From Setophaga petechia (Eukaryota > Chordata > Aves > Passeriformes > Parulidae), in NCBI GenBank assembly GCA_024362935.1, contig JANCRA010000025.1, forward strand, positions 12,798,936 through 12,862,935: a DNA stretch of 64,000 nucleotides, in the 5' to 3' direction. The notes beneath the pieces are model-generated. The model was not told where the DNA came from and did not search any database. It worked only from the letters and a program-made list of their open reading frames with translations. Made by a program: the position numbers and the translations under genes. Within the stretch, counting starts at the first letter, position 1, and each line of letters begins with the position of its first letter. Shown piece after piece: positions 12,166 through 25,000 of the stretch.

Positions 12166-14141
12166 GTAAATGCTTGTGTGCATGGGCAGCAGGAGAACTT
12201 GTTCTCTGGAAAATGGGTTTTCATCTGAAAGGTGACTCTACCAATTACCATATGCTTCTGTCAGTCTTGTCATTTAAAATAAGTATATTTTATACTGTTT
12301 TATTATCTATTATAATCTTATTTGTTACTGTTGATCACTGAAGAGACAGACACAGTAGAAACTTGTCTTCTGCCTGCCTGCAACAGCAGATATGGATTTC
12401 TTACAGCTAACCAAAAGTTCATTATATTAGAAGAATGGGAATGATAGGTTAATATGAAAGATTTGTGGGATTTTATGATGTGGGTTCTTTTTATGTTATC
12501 AACGTTTGAAGTACTGCTCTGCATTCAGTGTGTTAGCAAAGTTAACAAACTCGACACCCACTTAAGGAATGGGTCATATAGTTAGAAATATGTCTGTATG
12601 CCATCATAAACCTAACTTTTCTAGATGAATTTATGATTGAATTCTTAAGCCATTAGTGTAAGTGTTTAATGGACTGATGGCAATTGGCCAAGAGCTCAGG
12701 AGCCATAATCAAGTGTGTGGTTTACACAGCTTTATGCAATCATATTTCATATTGAATTGCTCATAAAGTACATCAGACAGGGTTTGGACAAATGGAATTG
12801 AAAAATTGGAAACTGTCTTTGCAAGCTGTTCTTTTTCATTTTGTATCACTCCTTTTTGTTCTATTTTCCTTCCTTTTTTCTCCTGCAACTTTTTCCATTC
12901 TGTATCAGTGTTTTCCTTATTTATATCCCCTCTTTCATTTGCCATCACTCTTTTATTAGTCATCTTTGTGGGCCATAGTAATAGAAATTAGCTGACCATC
13001 TGGTAACATTAAGTGTCTTTGCTATCAAAAGAGAAACACAGGGACATTTCTGGGAAATGATGTGAGCACAGAAAAGAAATGCTGTTGTCAATTTCAACAT
13101 ATCATTTCACCTTACTACCTCTAATTTTTTGCTACAAAAATCCACTTTATCAGTTTTAACGTAAATATCAAACATTAATCAGGAAATCCAGTTAGATCTT
13201 CATAATGATGCTTTTAAAAATATCATCTCATCAATGAAACCTATATTTAAAAAAATCAGCTTTTTGTTTAGCTTTGCTTTGTTTATCAAAGAAAAAGTTA
13301 GAAAGATTTTCTTTATGAAAGTCTGTAGTATAGTTTCAAATCAGATCTGTCTTTCAGGAAGGAATAAATATGTTGGGGAAATGAAATATTAAAAATAATA
13401 GTCTGCTTTAAGAGATAATAGTTCCTGAATACATATCCATGATCATGAGTATGCATGGAGCTCTGTGTGCTGTGTGAATCTGCTCTTGCTGTTCCCAACA
13501 CAAAAGACTTCTAAAGAAACAGTAAACCAGGTACACAGAATGAATACCTCTGATCATCCTGCATGAGGATAATGATGATTGACTTTGTTTTTCCACATGG
13601 CTATTTTTAACCCTCTGAAATGTTTTATACATTGTTCATATGAGCCAACATCCTTTACTGCTTTATCCAATCAATAATGGATTGTTGCATATTTTCCTTG
13701 CTTATGGTGCTTTGCTGTTCCCCATTTGTGACCCCACTTAAATTAACTAGTGTCACAATCCAAATTTTTTACAATTCTTGCAGTCACATTTTGCTGTCCA
13801 TTCAACTAGAATTACATTTCTCTCTTAAAAGGCAACATTTCCTCATGTTCCTTTACTTATTCATTTATTTATTTATTTCATCCTACATGATGTTTCTGCC
13901 CTGAACCATGTTTTCTTTCTGTACCATACTCTTGCTTTCCTTGAAAGGTTAAAACTAAATTGAAAAATGAGTATCTGAGCTGTCATATGTAAAGACTTGA
14001 ACACTGATTTCTCTAAGAACTTCCTAAGTAGTATTCAAGGGCAGGTAATTTATTGGACACGGATCTCCTTTTGTTTTGCTACAACAACATGTTTACAAAA
14101 ATCACCTGTGTGTCTTTACCCATCTCCTCTAATCCTTTCAG
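12166..14141 (+). other. ERC1: Intron b-c, 2.0 kb
   Basis: Non-coding. It contains a pyrimidine-rich stretch at about 12828-12960 and a short TTTA microsatellite at about 13858-13882. The acceptor is preceded by catctcctctaatcctttcag. No gene or known transposon was recognised. Confidence 0.8.
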
Positions 14142-14297
14142 GACTCAAAAATCTCTTCCATGGAGCGTGGCCTCCGGGATTTGGAAGAGGAGATTCAGAT
14201 GCTGAAGTCCAACGGAGCCCTGAGCACGGAGGAGCGCGAGGAGGAGATGAAGCAAATGGAGGTGTACAGGAGCCATTCCAAATTCATGAAAAACAAG
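14142..14297 (+). CDS. ERC1: ERC1 coding exon c (52 codons)
   Basis: Acceptor TTTCAG before 14142, donor AAG|GTACTG after 14297. It encodes DSKISSMERGLRDLEEEIQM, then a Gly-containing break (LKSNGALSTEE), then a charged helix ending in HSKFMKNK. Phase 0 at both ends. Exons b and c together make 77 codons, exactly 11 heptads. The final lysine is joined either to exon d or, when that exon is skipped, to exon e. Confidence 0.96.
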
Positions 14298-14551
14298 GTA
14301 CTGGGCACACAGCTGCCAGCCTGTGTTCAACTGAGCTGAGGGAGCAGAGCAGAGCAATGTGCACGCTTCAGTTAGGAGTTATGGTCTGGGTTCCCAGTCA
14401 AATGCTGGGAAACAATTGATTTAGTACCTGGCCACGAAGCCACTAAAATAACTTAAAAATATGTAAGAAAAGTTTGAATTGAAATATTTTGAAAATTTGA
14501 AAAAATTAACTGAAAATATTATAATGGTTTTTCAGTAAGATCAGTGGCCCA

Positions 14552-14730
14552 GGTTTTCCTTTTTCCGTTTTCCTTTTTCCGTTTTCCTTTTTCCGTTTTC
14601 CTTTTTCCGTTTTCCTTTTTCCGTTTTCCTTTTTCCGTTTTCCTTTTTCCGTTTTCCTTTTTCCGTTTTCCTTTTTCCGTTTTCCTTTTTCCGTTTTCCT
14701 TTTTCCGTTTTCCTTTTTCCGTTTTCCTTT
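14552..14730. repeat. 14-bp minisatellite, about 12-13 copies
   Basis: The unit cctttttccgtttt repeats with almost no variation. The + strand is pyrimidine-only except for one G per unit, inside a CpG. The minus strand therefore reads as long lysine-rich open frames, which are artefacts. Such homogeneity suggests recent expansion and likely length variation between individuals. Confidence 0.95.
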
Positions 14731-14820
14731 TTTTTTCCTCTCCTTTTTTTTTCTCTCCTTTTTTTTTCTCTCCTTTTTTTTTTCTCTCCTTTTTTTTTCC
14801 TCTCCTTTTTTTTTCCTTTT
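14731..14820. repeat. T-rich degenerate array next to the 14-bp minisatellite
   Basis: Five or so units of T8-T10 runs separated by cctctcc or ctctcc, period about 16-18. It directly abuts the 14-bp array and is pure pyrimidine on the + strand. It probably evolved from the same seed sequence. Confidence 0.85.
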
Positions 14821-15487
14821 CCATTGCTAATCAATTATTGGTTCAGGTTTTATTTTGTCTGATGTCTTTCCAAAGATACTTCATTGAAAATAATATATTT
14901 ATTTTTGCAGCTCTTGCTGTATGACTGTTTGGCCTTTCCATTATGTAAAAGTTAAGAAGAGGGTGAAATAATGGCTTTCCATTCCACTTTCCTTCCAGCA
15001 CTGGAGTCAACATGAGAGCAGAGTCTACAGCAGTGGTGGTGCTGACATTAATTCTGTTGTTTGGAATACAGGACAAATACAGCAGTGAGAGATGTTGGTC
15101 CTCAGGTGTAAAGATGGACACTGGTTATTGAATTGTCTGTAGGCAGAAGCCAATCCATTCTTTGTTTCTCAGTCTTTTGGTGGCTCCTCACATTCTTTAG
15201 TGAGGGTTCAGGCCCTCTTGTGCAGTAAATTTATGTATATTGTGAACAGTCCTGCCTTTCTTAATTAGCTCATGTGTACTCCCTGCAAGCAGCATGCAAA
15301 CCCTGGAACAGAGGTTGAAAATTACTTTACTAGGTGCTGAACAATTGTAACCCACTGCATTTGTCCTACTTGAAATGATTGGTCATAACAAGAATGCTGG
15401 GTGGAGTGTCTTGGAGGAAGCAGCATTACTTGCCCTGAAATGGATACGAGTACTGAGGATGGGCTCCTTCCTCTTGCCTCACACAGG

Positions 15488-15563
15488 TTCACTGAAACAC
15501 CTCCAGATAACAACATCTGTTCTTGTTCACTGAAACACCTCCAGATAACAACATCTGTTCTTG
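15488..15563. repeat. Perfect 38-bp tandem duplication
   Basis: 15488-15525 and 15526-15563 are identical head-to-tail copies starting ttcactgaaacacctccaga. The absence of any difference implies a recent event or an assembly artefact. It lies in the intron 5' of exon d. Confidence 0.9.
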
Positions 15564-16293
15564 TTTTCACTCTTTATCCCATTGGGCTGCTTCTAGGAAC
15601 TGAAGGGCACCTTGTTCAGATTGAGAATGGGGGAGGAGGTTAGAGCACCACTTCCTTTCTTCTTTCTTTCCTTCAATTTCTTCCCCTTGTCCAACTCTTC
15701 AATTTCCCTTTGTCCTCTCCCTCTGTGGATCTATAGATCTGCTCAGCTACTTGATTTCTCTTCTGTCTCCTGGTCTGCTCCCTTATTTTCCTGCAGAAAA
15801 TTTGTTCTTTTGGTATCTGTTTGCTCATGACTCATGGCCATCTCCAATCCTCACATTTTGTTCTGTAATTGCACAGCATTTACTTTTTCAGCATTGTATT
15901 GTGTAAGTAATTTGTGGCTGTAGCTTGACAATTAACATTGAGAATAATTAACATTATTTCTCTTAAGCTGAAGTATGTCCTTTTTCCTGTTGTAATTTCC
16001 CTATGAACTACAGTTTCAAAACCCTTGGGATAATGCCACATACTTGACATATATAAACATAACCATAACTGTATATCTTCTGTTTCATAATCACATTTTT
16101 GTCAGGCAGCCTATATGAAATTACACAGACATTAAACCTTTGAGGGGACTTACTGAAGAATGGAAGAGAAAATGAGTGACCAGTGTTGATCCTTCTGCTC
16201 AGTTCTTTGTCACTTTCAGTCAGCTGGACTGAAGCAGGCTGACTAGAAGCTGACAAATAATAAATATTTAAAAGCATAACAATGTCGTGACAG

Positions 16294-16386
16294 GTAGAGC
16301 AACTGAAGGAAGAGCTAAGTGCCAAAGAGGCTCAAGGGGAGGACCTGAAAAAAAGAGTGGCTGGTCTCCAGACCGAGGTCTCTGCA
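16294..16386 (+). CDS. ERC1: ERC1 coding exon d, probable cassette exon with tandem donors
   Basis: Acceptor CAG before 16294. The exon encodes VEQLKEELSAKEAQGEDLKK, then RVAGLQTE. From memory, the human equivalent is a 28-residue alternatively used segment that ends at AE before IGQV. That predicts a donor after base 16377 (GAG|GTCTCT), but that site is very weak. Nine bases on, GCA|GTAAGA (donor after 16386) is much stronger and would add V-S-A. Both choices keep phase 0. The 84-base form is exactly four heptads, so skipping it preserves coiled-coil register. ERC2 lacks this exon. I give the longer end; the shorter one is possible. Confidence 0.85.
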
Positions 16387-18875
16387 GTAAGATCTCTCTT
16401 TTGTGTGCAGTGGCCATTCACTGGGGCTTGCTAGCTCTTCTGGCTTTCTTCTCTTACCTCCTTCATGGCTTGATAACAAGTAGAACTAACAGCCTGCTCA
16501 GCCTTGTAGCTGCCTTTTTGTTCACATGGTTTTGGGGTCCATAAATAACATCACTCTCCAGCTGAACATCTGTATTTGTTTTATTGCTGTTTTTTAATGG
16601 TTTGAGCAATAACCTACTCTTCTCTACTGAAGCAGATTTTCAAAAGCATTCAGCACCTGTTTTGTGGACAGACTTTCAAAGAGATTTCCTTTTCCTAGTA
16701 AAAAAAACTAATTTGAAAACTTGTGTCAAGCCCTCTTAACATTGTTTAACAAAAAAATAATGAAATGTGGATGCTGAACGCTTTTAAAACTGATTGCTGG
16801 GTTTTAGCAGCATGAATTTAGGTTATTTGCTGTGAAGTTGGAGTTTCACTCAAAAGAGTGAATATGGTTTCTCATCAAGAAGAGAGATGTGAGCACTTGA
16901 TGCTGTTTTTACTTCTCTTGCAAGTGTGGATGGTGTGTGCTGCATTCTTACTAAAGAGCATTGGCAGGGTGGGCTTGCAGCTCTGAAATGGGAGGCAGGA
17001 ATCTTGTCAAGAGACAAGAATCTCAAAGGATTGCTTGGGAATCTTCACCTGATAAAATGCTGTAAACATCTCTTCTGAGATGTGCCCAAAAACAATCTGT
17101 CTTTTGAGAAAGTTTTACTCTGATTCACCTACTTACTAACTGAAAAAGTTTGTGTCATCTGAGATTTTTTTAAGGAGGCTTTTTTTGTTTAGATACTCTA
17201 GAAAAGGTAACCAGTAAATAATTCAGCTCTTTGCAGCAGTTGTTCTGTGCCTGGCAGTATTGTGCAACTGGTGGCTGACAGCAGAAATAGTGCAGCTGAC
17301 ATCAATACCTCTGTGGTGAATTGAAATAGGTGGCAGAATCATCCTCTGGGCATATTTGCTTTTAATAAAATATGAAAAAACACCAGCTTAGCAGGTTTGA
17401 ATTATTGAACAACAAATTATTGAGTAGTTCTATAAATTCTTATGTAACTTCTCAATGTTGCATTTAATAAAATGAGTTTGAGAGGTTTTTTGAGATGCAT
17501 GTCCTCCTTCTTCCCCATTCCCTCATGTACAGTTTCACACTGGAACACGGGAGTCCTGAGTTAATTATTTTGATACTATTTTAATATTTTTTGGTAAAGA
17601 GTTTTCTTCCTTTAATTGCCCATTATTGAAACAATATTGTCTATATAAATCTGCTTTTACCCAAGCTTTTTTTCTCCGTTATTTCTACAAGTATGTGCAT
17701 TTATTCTAATCAAAAACTTTAAAAACAAATTGTAAACTACTATTATTTTGTTCATGTTTCCAGATATGGGCAGTGACTTGGACAATTTTTTTATCTTGTG
17801 ATGTCCTTTAATTTATGTTTTTAAGCCCTGGACAATGCACTTTTGAGGCCGAGGAATTTTTTTTTATGTCACATACAGAATTGTTCAAAGACTGTTAAGT
17901 TTTAGAGATACATCCACCTGTGCTATATAATATGTAGCAGTAAAATATTGCTATTTGTGAGACAGGAAGCAAACCAGAAAGTTGGTTACAAACTCGGACT
18001 TAAAACTACATTTAGACTTCTCTGTCATCTTTTTTTATTATTATTTTTTTCTCAGATTTAATAAAAGTTGTCCTGAGTGATTATTGCACTTAAATTAAGG
18101 TTTTAGATAATATAATTGCTTTTTTTTTTTTCTTTTTAATTTTTTTTTAAATTTACTAGGGTTATTTCTCTTAATAAAAATCCAGTATACATTTGTTGAA
18201 ATAAATTTGCATTTTTGTACTGATCTAATTCACTACATTAAATGTAGGAAATTGCTCTCAACAAAATGCAGTTCCACAAACAGTTTTCATGTTGTTTTGA
18301 TGAATATTTGCATCTGCTTTTAGAAGCTTTCACAAACTAGAGTATGTTTCATGGAATAAAATGCTGGTTTTGTGAATAGTGGTAAAAGTAAAGGTGTCTT
18401 CCCATCCTGTGTAAGCATGAGGCTGGATTGATGAGTGAGGAGCTGGAGGGCAACTCACTGGTTTGACATTTCAAAGCCAAGGTTGTGCTGCTGAGAGCCC
18501 TGCAGGTGTCTCATCTGCTCTGATATTACAGGCCAGGGGTCCTCTGTTGTTACAGTTCTGCTTCATCTTCATTAAAACCTTGTCCCTGTTACCTCTCTGG
18601 GTTTGGCCAGTCCTTTGGAAGATGAATAACAACAAACTGCCACTATTGAAAAGAACCTCCCTTGAAAAATAGATGACATTGCTCCTTTCTCTTTTTCCTT
18701 GTATCCTTTGCTCATGACACAAATTTTTGCCAGCCTTTCACTCAAGAGAAATGAAGGCTTCATAGTTCTGTGGGATAATTTCAGAGCTGTTTGGTAGTTA
18801 CTTGTATTTATAGTAATTTTTGTAAGGAAGGCATGAATGATTTCTCCCTTTGCCCGTCCTTGCTGTGTTTTGCAG
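16387..18875 (+). other. ERC1: Intron d-e, 2.5 kb
   Basis: Non-coding and AT-rich, with T runs around 18019-18050 and 18120-18150. The acceptor ctgtgttttgcag is good. No gene or transposon recognised. Confidence 0.8.
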
Positions 18876-19043
18876 ATTGGGCAGGTGAAGCAGGAGCTGT
18901 CGCGCAAGGACACGGAGCTGCTGGCCCTGCAGACCAAGCTGGAGACCCTCACCAATCAGTTCTCTGACAGCAAGCAGCACATCGAGGTTCTCAAGGAGTC
19001 CCTTACAGCTAAAGAGCAGAGAGCTGCCATCCTGCAGACAGAG
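18876..19043 (+). CDS. ERC1: ERC1 coding exon e (56 codons)
   Basis: Acceptor TGCAG before 18876, donor GAG|GTGAGG after 19043. It encodes IGQVKQELSRKDTELLALQT, then a leucine-rich coiled coil ending KEQRAAILQTE. Phase 0 at both ends, exactly eight heptads. This segment is among the most conserved of the ELKS family and is shared in large part with ERC2. Base composition is more GC-rich than the flanking introns. Confidence 0.97.
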
Positions 19044-22000
19044 GTGAGGTGGGCAGTTCTGTACTTGCTGAGTGTGCACAGAGAAAGAGAGAAAACCCTC
19101 TCTCCACAAAGTGATCTCTTCTGTTCTCAGGCTGTACAATCCCATAGCTGCCATCCAGTGCTGCTTGTTCTGAGCATTCTGTATCTTTGATTCTAGGTTG
19201 GGTTCTCTAGGCCAGGGAATTGATCTAAAGACAAATATGTGTGCATAAGTGCTTGGCTGAATTAAAAGTTGCAATGTCTGAGCTAGGAGGATTTATTTGC
19301 AGTGGGGAGAGAAGGAAAAGGAAGATGATTCCAATAGCAGACACTCTGCAGAGGCTTTACCATTACTGTCAGAATGTCCAGGAGCTCTTGCTTTGCTCAC
19401 ACCTAAAATAAGGACTTTCATGGTTTATGATGCATATTCCAAGGTAAAGGAAGAATATTTTCTAAACTGTGTTTTCATGACAAATGCTTAATAAATTCCC
19501 ACATTGCATGAGACCCAGGTGTGTATCTGAACATGAAACACATAATGAATGCAGCATAAACGGGTTGCTTCTGGACATTCTTGAAGAGCAAGCATGAAAT
19601 GTTGTGTGGAGACAGGACTTCAGTCCCTGGCTTGGAAAATTGTAGTGTTAGTGGAAATCCAAAAGATGGCAGTGATGCATCAAAAACTTTGTGTTGTTAC
19701 AGCTGAGAGTCAAAGCCAAAGGAGCTGAGAAAAAGGCATGCAGGAAAATTGTGGGTGACACTGGTAGAAGGTTCCTTATTACAAGAGCATAAGAGAATTG
19801 GCCTGAACTTTTTACCCTAATTTAGCTTTCATTTACCCAAAATTGGTGAATCTGTGGGTGCTCATGGCCATGTTCACATGCAGTAATGAAGTTGCATAGT
19901 AAATATTTTTGGATGTTCCAGGATGGCTTTTCTGATAATTCTCAGATTTATGTAGAGGATGAGATTAAATTAGTGGGTATAACTGGGGAAGTGTTAAAAT
20001 TTACATTCATAAACCTCCTGTTATATTTGTTCATTCCTTTTTGCTAGTTCATGGATGTACCCTAGATTAGTACATGTCTATTTAAAAGAAATATTTAAAT
20101 TTCAAAATATGATTGAAAACAGGTGTTAGGTAAATAAACATTTTCTAAGGTAAAATGCAGGCTTTGATCCATTGCAGTGATTGAAAACAATATAAATATG
20201 TTAAATATGTAGTACTGTGACACACCTACAAAAGTAGACACATTTCTCACTTCTAAGTAATAATTAGTAGTACTTTTATACCCATGAGAAGTGAAGTTCT
20301 TGAACAAATTTACTTTATTAACAAGCTAAAAGACTTCAGTAGAGGGTCATATCTTCAGCTGTTATGGTAAATAAACATATTTATTCAATTAAAATGTCCA
20401 GAATTGAAACAGAGTATTTAAAACCAAGAAGACTTGGTTATATACCATTGATAGATATTCTTGACAGTTATTCAGAACATCTTGATTGTATTTTACCTGA
20501 AGACCAAAGTACTTTAATACAGAAAATGATTCTACTTCTCTAACTTGTAATATTACTAAATATCATTGAGTATATTTGTCCTTCATTGGCTGCTTCCAAA
20601 TGAAATTCTCATGTAGCACCACAAAACCAAACTGGATTCCTCTTTCCAAGAAGATATTTATACTTTTTGAAAGATAATCTCATCTTTGTCACCCTTGTTG
20701 GAGTTCTTGTCAGAAAGTTCAACAATTAAATTATCACAGTTATCTTTTTTCTGTGTTCACAGGTGATCCTCTTAAGTGTAGGATTGAAACATGCTGAGAA
20801 CATACAGTGTTGAGATGTTTGTCACTGCATCCTGTGATAATTTGTTTTTTTAAAGGAAAGGATAGCTTTCCATACCAGGGTTTTCTTTGGGAATGAGGTT
20901 GGAATGTGAGATCCTGCTTGGCCTCACTTCTTGACAGCACTGGTCAATGTTAAAACCCAATTAGCTTCTCTCAGGACACCTAGAGAGAGTGTGAGGAGGA
21001 AGAGAGCTGCAGTGTTTGACATACATTGTCAGACATCTTCATAGGGGATCAGTTTTTTAAAGTCAGGTTTAAATAAACATTAAAAAAAAATACTCTGCAA
21101 GCCTCTACCTCTTATTTAGTCTTCTGTTAAAGAACCTGCTCACAGGTGAGGAAAAGTGCTGATATAACATCTCAAAAATGGATGTGCCACCTGCCACACA
21201 AGAACTACAAGCAGCAGTGAGCTGTTTGTGGGGTGTTTATCTTGAGGGCTGTTGGGTGGAGAGGATATTGTGGTTAACTTTTCAATTGGTGTAGAAACTT
21301 TAAAAATAGCTCTAAAATTGTAGAGTCACTTTGTAAACAAAACAAAAAATAAGTCAGTATTTATGTTGGAATTAAGGCTTTATCCATATAAAGTTTTCAC
21401 CCAGTGAGCCCTTCAGCTTAGATCAGTGCCAGAAGTTCTGTGGCTTCAGTGGGAAGTTGCATTAACCAGTGAGAATGGTCTCCTTTATTTTTGTATACTG
21501 CCCAAGCTGGCATGGTTCTGTAATTGGTCTGTTCCTATGGTAAATTCAGATTAATACTCAGTAGAAAAATGAATCTAATCATGTGGAAGTTTTTATTTGC
21601 TTTGAATATCTCATTAGAACATAAAATTTTCTGATGATTTTTCTCTATTGGGGCTTATGCTGGCATTTTGAAACTGCAGTAGATTCTGCCAAATCAGAGA
21701 CAGAGGAATGGATTTTATTTAGTGAGGAATGTCCAAATGGGAGCTGGGTGTTCCTCACAACACTTAGCAGCAGGAGCTGCCTGAACTCCCAGTGCTGGCA
21801 CCTGCAAACCCTGAGGTGAGCTCACAGAGCTGACTTCACTGGGTTCAGGTGTTTAATGTCTTGTGCTAGAGCTTGTGGAAGAACAGTTAAACCAACTTCT
21901 GTCCCAAGCAGGCCTTGGGAGCTGCACATCTGTCCTGCACTGAGTTTGTAGCCCTGGCAGGAGCTGAACACCCTCTGCACAAAGGCAGATGTGGGCACCT

Positions 22001-25000
22001 GTTGCATTAGGACACAAAATAAAAGTACATACATGCTGGAACCTCCAAGGTAAAAAAGAAGGTTGGTTTATTTCCTGACTCCAGCATTTGTAGACCTTCA
22101 AAAGTGACAGTGGATTGGAGGATGAAAGTGCCACCTCCCCAATGGCACTGGACAAACCAAGAGTCCATCAAATTTCTCCTTCTCCAGAAAAGAATGTAAA
22201 ACAATAGTTATTTACATAAAAGTGTGTGAGAAACTTCATTACAAGAATATAAACATCAGAAGGCTTAGAAGAACTTAGAAGATCAGGGTGACTTGCACTT
22301 CTGCTCCGTGGCATCACTGTGTAATCTCAGTTGTCTGGAAAACTGGGAGCTAAATGTTCATGAAGAATTCACTCTTATCTACAGACCATCCTGGATATGC
22401 TGCAGTTGGTATAAGGAGGTGAAGAGTCAACTCTAATCTAGTTCAAAAGAAAAATCAGTGTCAAAAATAGAGAATTAAATTAAGTCTTGTGGTAGCACTG
22501 CATTCAAATCAGTCAGTAAACATAGCTTTAAAGTGTTAATTGCAGAATATACTATCAGTAAAATGGCTTAACTCCTTTGGATTTATATATGTTTGTCAGT
22601 TAGTAGTGGAATGTCACAAAACTGATCCTTTTAAAAATGTACTCATACTTGGAGACTTCACATAACAATAGCTACAGTAGGTAAAAAGCAACTCTCACCT
22701 CACACACCAATTTTAATTTCATGTCTCTGTGCACTTCCCAGTGATCTTTAAATTCTGAATGCTGATGTAGAATTACTTCAACATCTGCTTTAAAAAGTGG
22801 CTGGCTCCTGTTAGAAACCTTAGCAGGCTCTTGAATACACATTTCAGGATTGGTGTTCCACCTGTTCCTTCTGCTGCCTCTACTGTAGTCACTCCTACCG
22901 AGAATTAAACTTCAGAATTTTGCTGTTACAGAGCAATTGGGGCTTGGGTATAGCATAGGGGAGGTTGTACCCTCTGACACCACTGAGTGAAGTATGGTTT
23001 GGTTCACTCATCTAAATTATGGTTCAGTCATGGTTTCAGCAGGTATCAGGTAGATGTGAAGAATCACTCAGGAAAAGTGTGTGTGCTGTTTTTTCTAGGC
23101 ATCACTGACATCTTCTTAAACCCAAGTGGGACTCACCAGGGTTGGAATAACCTGCTTGTCACTGTACAGTGGAGATGATGATAAAATTCAGAAAAAAAAA
23201 GTGTTTTCAATCTCAGTCCTATTAATGCAAACTCCTGAAACTCAGGAGCACAGTGAGAAACACAGTGAGGTCTGAAACTCACTGTGGACTTCTGAAAATG
23301 TAAATTATTTCCCTGTAGTTTGGAAATACTCTGAAAGCTAAGACTGTCGTTACAGAATTCAAAATTCTAAAAAAGGCTTAAGATGAGATTTGTATTAAAC
23401 ATAATTTCATTTATTATGCTTATTCTGGTAGTAATTGGAGCTACTAATGGATGATTAGCTACTAATGGATAATCTTTTCCTTAGAAATTTGGACTTCTAC
23501 ATGTTTAATATATGGATAGACACATTAAGAATGGAGACATAAAATGTTATTTACAGCTACTGGAAAACTCTTTGAAGACAAATCAGTGGTTCCCAGCACA
23601 GTTTTTCTATATCACCCTTAGAGTGATGAGGTTTAAGTCCTGTGTGTGGTATCTCCTGAAGAGAGGTCCCCTGTACCTGGGAGGGTTAAAGGTGTGCTGT
23701 TTTGCTGCAAGCCCCTGTGACAGGAAGGACTGGCCTGAGCTGCTCTGTAGGGTTTTACCTGCCATGCAGAATTCAAGACATGGCAGTCCAGTAATGGGAA
23801 AGCATTTGGGTTAACACAGGGTTAAGACAAAAACATCCAAGACACAGAATTCAGGAGAAGGGACATCAGCACCTCAGTGGTGTTTGCCTGATTGTTTCCG
23901 TGTATTGAGAAAATCCTGAGCTGACTCTGGTGGAGCTGGCATCATCTGTCTCCCACAGACCTCAATTCTTGTCACTGTGGGAGGATGCCATGCATAAACT
24001 GAGCTGACATGGATAAACAAGTGCAGTGTTCTGCCAGGAATAGTCCTAAGGTGATGATTGTGTGTCCTGCCAGCCTTTGAAAATACTTTTGAAAGTGTTT
24101 TCTATGGTTTCCCAGGCAAAGACCTCACACAAATAAAACCAGGAATGCAATTTACCCCAAACCATAAGCTAATATAGAGTTCAAAGAGAATAATCAATCA
24201 GAAAATGGAAAGTGTTCTGTGGATAAATTTCTATTTGCAGATGTTCTCCTTTCACTTTCTGCTGTGCTGTAGGCATCTGGACTATCTCAAATATTTTGCA
24301 ACACAACTGTTGAGAGTATGTCTATTTTCTTGTGAGGGAGATTTTCTGTTTCCCTTGAAGAATTAATGAAAGTGACTCTTAGCATTAATATCAAAGATCT
24401 AGAATCAATCTAATCAATCTCTAGAAGTGTATGTTTTAAAAAAGAAGACAAAACATGATCCACCTGCTAAATACTATCTTGAAATACTTTCATTGCAAAT
24501 ACTATCCCATCCTATAAATCATATTTGGGTAAGACCTGGTACTCTAATATCCCTGCAGATCACACTTTATACCCCATTTTCTGGGTGAGAAGTCAGGAAT
24601 GTGATTTTAATAATGTATGTGTAAGTGAGAGGGCCCCAGACACAGAGGTGGCAGTGGGATTGCAGTGCTGATGGGGAGAGCAGGGCAGCTCTTTTCCCTG
24701 GAAAGAGGGAAAGTGCTTACTGCTCTGTGGGAAAGGAGGCAGACAAAATACCAGAGGGTTTTGTGGGTGGAACACTGGAAATGCAGAGCCCCAGAGACAA
24801 CTTTTCCATTAGCAATGCAAAGTAAAATGGAATTAGAATAATGTCTTAAAACTAAATGTTGCACAAAATACCATAAACAGAGTAAATTCCCAAATTCTTA
24901 CCACAGCTGGGGCTGTCCAGTGGTTGTCATCCTTTCACTTCATGACTCTGCTAGTCTGTGCTGTGCAGAAGGACCAAGAAATTCATTGATCAACCTGTTT

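Larger units (their letters stand above)
14298..16293 (+). other. ERC1: Intron c-d, 2.0 kb
   Basis: Non-coding. It holds the 14-bp minisatellite (14552-14730), the T-rich array behind it and the perfect 38-bp tandem duplication (15488-15563). The acceptor of exon d lacks a long pyrimidine tract (aatgtcgtgacag), which fits an exon that is often skipped. Confidence 0.8.

Noticed and set aside
14519..14924. Lysine-rich minus-strand and Phe-rich + strand frames
   Set aside because: Translations of the 14-bp minisatellite; stop-free only because the unit lacks stop codons.
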